A DNA stretch of 56,048 nucleotides, taken from Pseudomonadota bacterium (GTDB taxonomy: Bacteria > Pseudomonadota > Gammaproteobacteria > Burkholderiales > Burkholderiaceae_C). Location of the stretch: positions 1-56,048 of the forward strand of contig JAJZEC010000018.1 of NCBI GenBank assembly GCA_021805825.1. Reading direction: 5' to 3'. Below are positions 55,072 through 56,048 of the stretch, one piece after another; within the stretch, counting starts at the first letter, position 1; the number at the start of each line of letters is the position of its first letter. A program made the position numbers and the translations under genes. Under the pieces are notes generated by a model that did not search any database, was not told the origin of the DNA, and was given only the letters and a program-made list of their open reading frames with translations.

Positions 55072-56048
55072 ATGACCGATTCCGCCGCGCCCGCCAAACC
55101 CGACTACCGCAGCACCCTGAACCTGCCGGAGACCCGCTTCCCGATGCGCGGCGACCTGCCGCGCCGCGAACCCGGCTGGGTGCAGCGCTGGCAGGATGAG
55201 GGGGTGTACCAGCGACTGCGGGCTGCGCGCGCCGGGCGCCCGCGTTTCGTGCTGCACGACGGGCCGCCGTATGCCAATGGCCAGATCCATATCGGCCACG
55301 CCGTCAACAAGATCCTCAAGGACATGATCGTCAAGGCCCGGCAGCTCGAGGGCTACGACGCCGTCTACGTACCGGGATGGGACTGCCACGGGCTGCCGAT
55401 CGAGAACCAGATCGAGAAGCTGCACGGTCGCCATCTCGATCGCGACCGCATCCAGGCCCTGAGCCGTGCCTACGCCGGCGAGCAGATTGCCGGCCAGATG
55501 GCCGATTTCCGGCGCCTGGGGGTGCTGGGCGACTGGGATCATCCCTACCGCACGATGGACTTCGGCAACGAAGCCGACGAAATCCGCGCGCTCAAGCGGG
55601 TGGTCGAACGCGGCTTCGTGTACCGCGGGCTCAAGCCGGTGCACTGGTGCTTCGACTGCCGATCCTCGCTGGCCGAATTCGAGATCGAGTACGCCGACAA
55701 GGCCTCGCGCTCGCTGGACGTGGCCTTCGCCTGCGAGGAGCCGCAGCGCCTGGCCGCGGCCTTCGACCTGCCGCAGATCGCGGGGCCGGCGTACGCGGTG
55801 GTGTGGACGACCACCGCATGGACCATCCCGGCCAACCAGGCCCTGAACCTCAACGCCGAACTCGAGTACAGCCTGGTCGAGACCGCGCGTGGCGTGCTGC
55901 TGCTGGCCAGCGCGCGGGTCGACGACTGCCTGCAGCGCTACGGCCTGCAGGGACGGGTGCTGGCGACCACCCGGGGCGAACGCCTGGGTGGCCTGCGCTT
56001 TCGCCACCCGCTGGCGCTGTCCGACCCCGGCTACGGCCGCAGCAAGAT
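55072..56048 (+). CDS. ileS: Isoleucyl-tRNA synthetase (N-terminal part)
   Basis: 325 codons are in the window and the gene runs past its end. The start is [20 protein letters not shown]. The HIGH region is [20 protein letters not shown], followed by [29 protein letters not shown] (part of a Cys motif), and [15 protein letters not shown], the start of the editing (CP1) domain. Everything matches bacterial IleS. It attaches isoleucine to tRNA-Ile. Confidence 0.95.
   Translation, partial: MTDSAAPAKPDYRSTLNLPETRFPMRGDLPRREPGWVQRWQDEGVYQRLRAARAGRPRFVLHDGPPYANGQIHIGHAVNKILKDMIVKARQLEGYDAVYVPGWDCHGLPIENQIEKLHGRHLDRDRIQALSRAYAGEQIAGQMADFRRLGVLGDWDHPYRTMDFGNEADEIRALKRVVERGFVYRGLKPVHWCFDCRSSLAEFEIEYADKASRSLDVAFACEEPQRLAAAFDLPQIAGPAYAVVWTTTAWTIPANQALNLNAELEYSLVETARGVLLLASARVDDCLQRYGLQGRVLATTRGERLGGLRFRHPLALSDPGYGRSK

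Overview
The window is a gene-dense, very GC-rich (clearly above 60%) bacterial chromosome segment with betaproteobacterial gene orders: pepA-holC divergent from lptF-lptG-cysB, waaC-waaA, apaH next to rpmB-rpmG, and a PHP phosphatase-yciO-site-2 protease-trpS run. I infer a Burkholderiales-like, probably chemolithotrophic or sulfur-oxidising organism (Thiomonas-like is possible), because a type I sulfide:quinone reductase sits in a sulfur gene cluster. No phage, transposon, integron, CRISPR array or rRNA operon is visible. One tRNA gene is present.

Layout. 1-3968 (minus): two LivK-type periplasmic binding proteins (the first cut by the window edge), a small DUF2486-like protein, holC and pepA. 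4127-10952 (plus): lptF, lptG, a CysB-type regulator, a reduced crotonase, an FAH-family enzyme and recQ. 10910-17029 (minus): a tightly coupled run of a hypoxanthine/uracil DNA glycosylase, an orphan GspE/PilB ATPase and a four-gene MCE lipid transporter (permease, ATPase, MCE protein, lipoprotein). 17066-21645: aminotransferase, tRNA-Gly(CCC), trmB, a Fur-box-associated NRAMP-like transporter (minus), a PCMT-family methyltransferase and a rhodanese. 21639-25426 (minus): LPS core genes waaA, waaC and a phosphomannomutase. 25572-26899 (plus): apaH, rpmB, rpmG.

27116-29213 (minus): a small Ala-rich lipoprotein, a conserved hypothetical protein and the ribosomal oxygenase roxA; then an SlyD-like FKBP (plus). 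29883-34823 (minus): a three-gene HlyD / RbbA-like / ABC-2 exporter. 34932-39439 (minus): dut, coaBC, alaS. 39655-41269 (plus): argG, ppnP. 41295-46066: the sulfur module, with sqr on the minus strand and, divergently, two YeeE/YedE half-transporters, a Cys-repeat NPCAP secreted peptide, a His-rich DUF6969-like protein and a secreted double rhodanese. 46122-53186: murB, yajQ, plsY, PHP phosphatase, yciO-like, site-2 protease, pagL, trpS and a DedA protein. 53505-56048: a cold-shock protein, ribF and the 5' part of ileS.

Two themes link the genes. The first is outer-membrane biogenesis: lptFG, waaA/waaC, phosphomannomutase, the MCE transporter, pagL and plsY. The second is sulfur handling: sqr, YeeE-like pair, rhodaneses and CysB. 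The best candidate for an under-described system is the 42861-46066 unit, where a Cys-repeat peptide and a His-rich protein lie between a probable sulfur-compound transporter pair and a periplasmic rhodanese, opposite sqr. Functions are from recognised sequence motifs and memory of families; no database search was run.
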